This document shows positions 7,110 to 7,401 of a stretch of 7,401 bases of DNA, one piece after another. The stretch's first letter is position 1. The number at the start of each line of letters is the position of its first letter. Under the pieces are notes generated by a model. The model saw only the letters and a list, made by a program, of their open reading frames with translations. It was not told the origin of the DNA and made no database searches. This DNA is from an uncultured Oscillospiraceae bacterium. Its GTDB lineage: Bacteria > Bacillota > Clostridia > Oscillospirales > Oscillospiraceae. The DNA lies in NCBI GenBank assembly GCA_905234575.1, contig CAJOIG010000082.1, forward strand, positions 1 to 7,401. The letters run 5' to 3'. Both the position numbers and the translations under genes were made by a program.

Positions 7110-7261
7110 ATGAAGACGGGCTTCGCCCGAATGAAGGACCTCGCTATCGCTCGTAAATGAAGACGGCTCAGCAAGCAGAGTCTCATGAAGCGAAGCCGCC
7201 CCATTTCTTCATTAGCGCAGCGTCTTCATTTCTTCTCTAGCCCCGTATGGGGCGGCTTCAT
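7110..7261. repeat. Array of ATGAAG/CTTCAT hexamers separated by small hairpins
   Basis: On the + strand ATGAAG occurs at 7110-7115, 7131-7136, 7157-7162 and 7185-7190. Its complement CTTCAT then occurs at 7207-7212, 7224-7229 and 7256-7261. The seven hexamers therefore face inward around a centre near 7198. Spacers of 11-26 bases are mostly self-complementary or GC-rich: CGGGC-TTC-GCCCG (7117-7129), CTCAGC-AA-GCAGAG with one A.A mismatch (7167-7180), TAGCGCAGCGT (7213-7223) and GCCCC-GTAT-GGGGC (7240-7253). The array fills the gap between the tRNA-Tyr terminator and the ribosome binding site of the four-helix-bundle gene, so it would be most of that gene's 5' leader if transcribed. I see no open frame worth calling in it and no convincing promoter. 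The function is unknown. Confidence 0.75.
7192..7259. other. 13-bp inverted repeat with a competing local hairpin
   Basis: GAAGCCGCCCCAT (7192-7204) is perfectly complementary to ATGGGGCGGCTTC (7247-7259), enclosing 42 bases that contain two CTTCAT hexamers. The right arm overlaps a local hairpin, GCCCC (7240-7244) with GGGGC (7249-7253) and loop GTAT. The two pairings share bases 7249-7253 and cannot form together. In the - strand transcript the local hairpin would be made first and could then be displaced by the longer pairing. There is no T run after either stem, so this is not a plain terminator. Confidence 0.65.
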
Positions 7262-7262
7262 T

Positions 7263-7302
7263 GAAAACAGCTCTTTTGTCTACCGACAAAAGAGCTGTTT
7301 TC
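7263..7302 (-). terminator. Intrinsic terminator of tRNA-Tyr
   Basis: A perfect 18-bp inverted repeat: gaaaacagctcttttgtc (7263-7280) and gacaaaagagctgttttc (7285-7302), with a 4-base loop (tacc). It begins immediately after the tRNA CCA end. Read on the - strand the second arm ends GCTGTTTTC, so the stem carries an A-tract/U-tract pair around a GC core, as in rho-independent terminators. The U run is part of the stem and only four long. It separates the tRNA from the four-helix-bundle gene, though read-through is possible. Confidence 0.85.
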
Positions 7303-7387
7303 TGGTGGGGGAAGGTGGATTCGAACCACCGAAGGCATTGCCAGCAGATTTACAGTCTGTCCCCTTTGGCCACTCGGGAATTCCCCC
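7303..7387 (-). tRNA. tRNA-Tyr (anticodon GUA), CCA encoded
   Basis: The - strand reads GGGGGAA (7387-7381) pairing with TTCCCCC (7313-7307), then discriminator A at 7306 and encoded CCA at 7305-7303. The anticodon loop CTGTAAA lies between CAGA and TCTG, with anticodon GTA at 7353-7351. A long variable arm with GGC/GCC stem marks a class II tRNA, as expected for bacterial tRNA-Tyr. The T arm is GGTGG-TTCGAAT-CCACC. The mature body is 82 bases plus CCA. U-starting codons are read by this tRNA, so its A37 is a likely MiaA/MiaB substrate. Only 14 bases upstream are present, so its promoter or any preceding tRNA lies outside the window. Confidence 0.97.
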
Positions 7388-7401
7388 ATATTCGGTTGTG
7401 C

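Noticed and set aside
6890..7156. 88-codon + strand frame covering the start of the four-helix-bundle gene
   Set aside because: It is opposite a recognised protein family member and ends inside the hexamer array. No motif supports it.
7110..7261. CRISPR array
   Set aside because: The repeated unit is only six bases, it changes orientation halfway, and the spacers are variable in length and self-complementary. There are no cas genes.
6704..7262. 23S rRNA intervening sequence or diversity-generating retroelement
   Set aside because: The four-helix-bundle family suggests both, but no 23S rRNA sequence flanks the gene, and there is no reverse transcriptase and no variable/template repeat pair in the window.

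Overview
The window is G+C-rich bacterial chromosome (about two-thirds G+C by eye) with tight gene spacing and clear GGAGG-like ribosome binding sites. The content (PurN tail, a zinc-ribbon/SH3 envelope protein, CysK, MutS, MiaB and a stand-alone four-helix-bundle protein) fits a high-G+C member of the Clostridia, most likely Oscillospiraceae-like. That placement rests on protein style only, with no rRNA or database search.

Left part, + strand: the 3' end of purN (1-183) is followed after 25 bases by a 416-aa membrane protein (209-1459) with a cytoplasmic zinc ribbon, one membrane helix and three extracellular SH3-like domains. A strong intrinsic terminator (1477-1513) ends this unit. It lies between convergent genes.

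Middle, - strand, reading right to left: miaB (tRNA ms2i6A37 methylthiotransferase), mutS (mismatch recognition ATPase) and cysK (cysteine synthase). The gaps are 56 and 24 bases, so they probably form one operon. miaB-mutS adjacency is common in Firmicutes, but here cysK follows mutS where mutL is often found.

Right part, - strand: tRNA-Tyr(GUA) with encoded CCA (7303-7387), then its intrinsic terminator (7263-7302). Next comes a 152-base array of ATGAAG/CTTCAT hexamers separated by small hairpins (7110-7261). After that is a four-helix-bundle (S23/IVS family) gene of visibly lower G+C. Its stop overlaps, as ATGA, the start of a 47-codon reading frame. That short frame looks like an internally deleted P-loop kinase (FlaR-like), with a Walker A motif and a C-terminal tail but no middle. 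miaB begins 29 bases further on.

The most unusual material is the block between tRNA-Tyr and miaB: the hexamer-hairpin array leading into the four-helix-bundle gene, and the shrunken P-loop gene coupled to it. The rest is ordinary housekeeping sequence. No stretch longer than about 180 bases lacks a gene, and the longest such stretch is the array.
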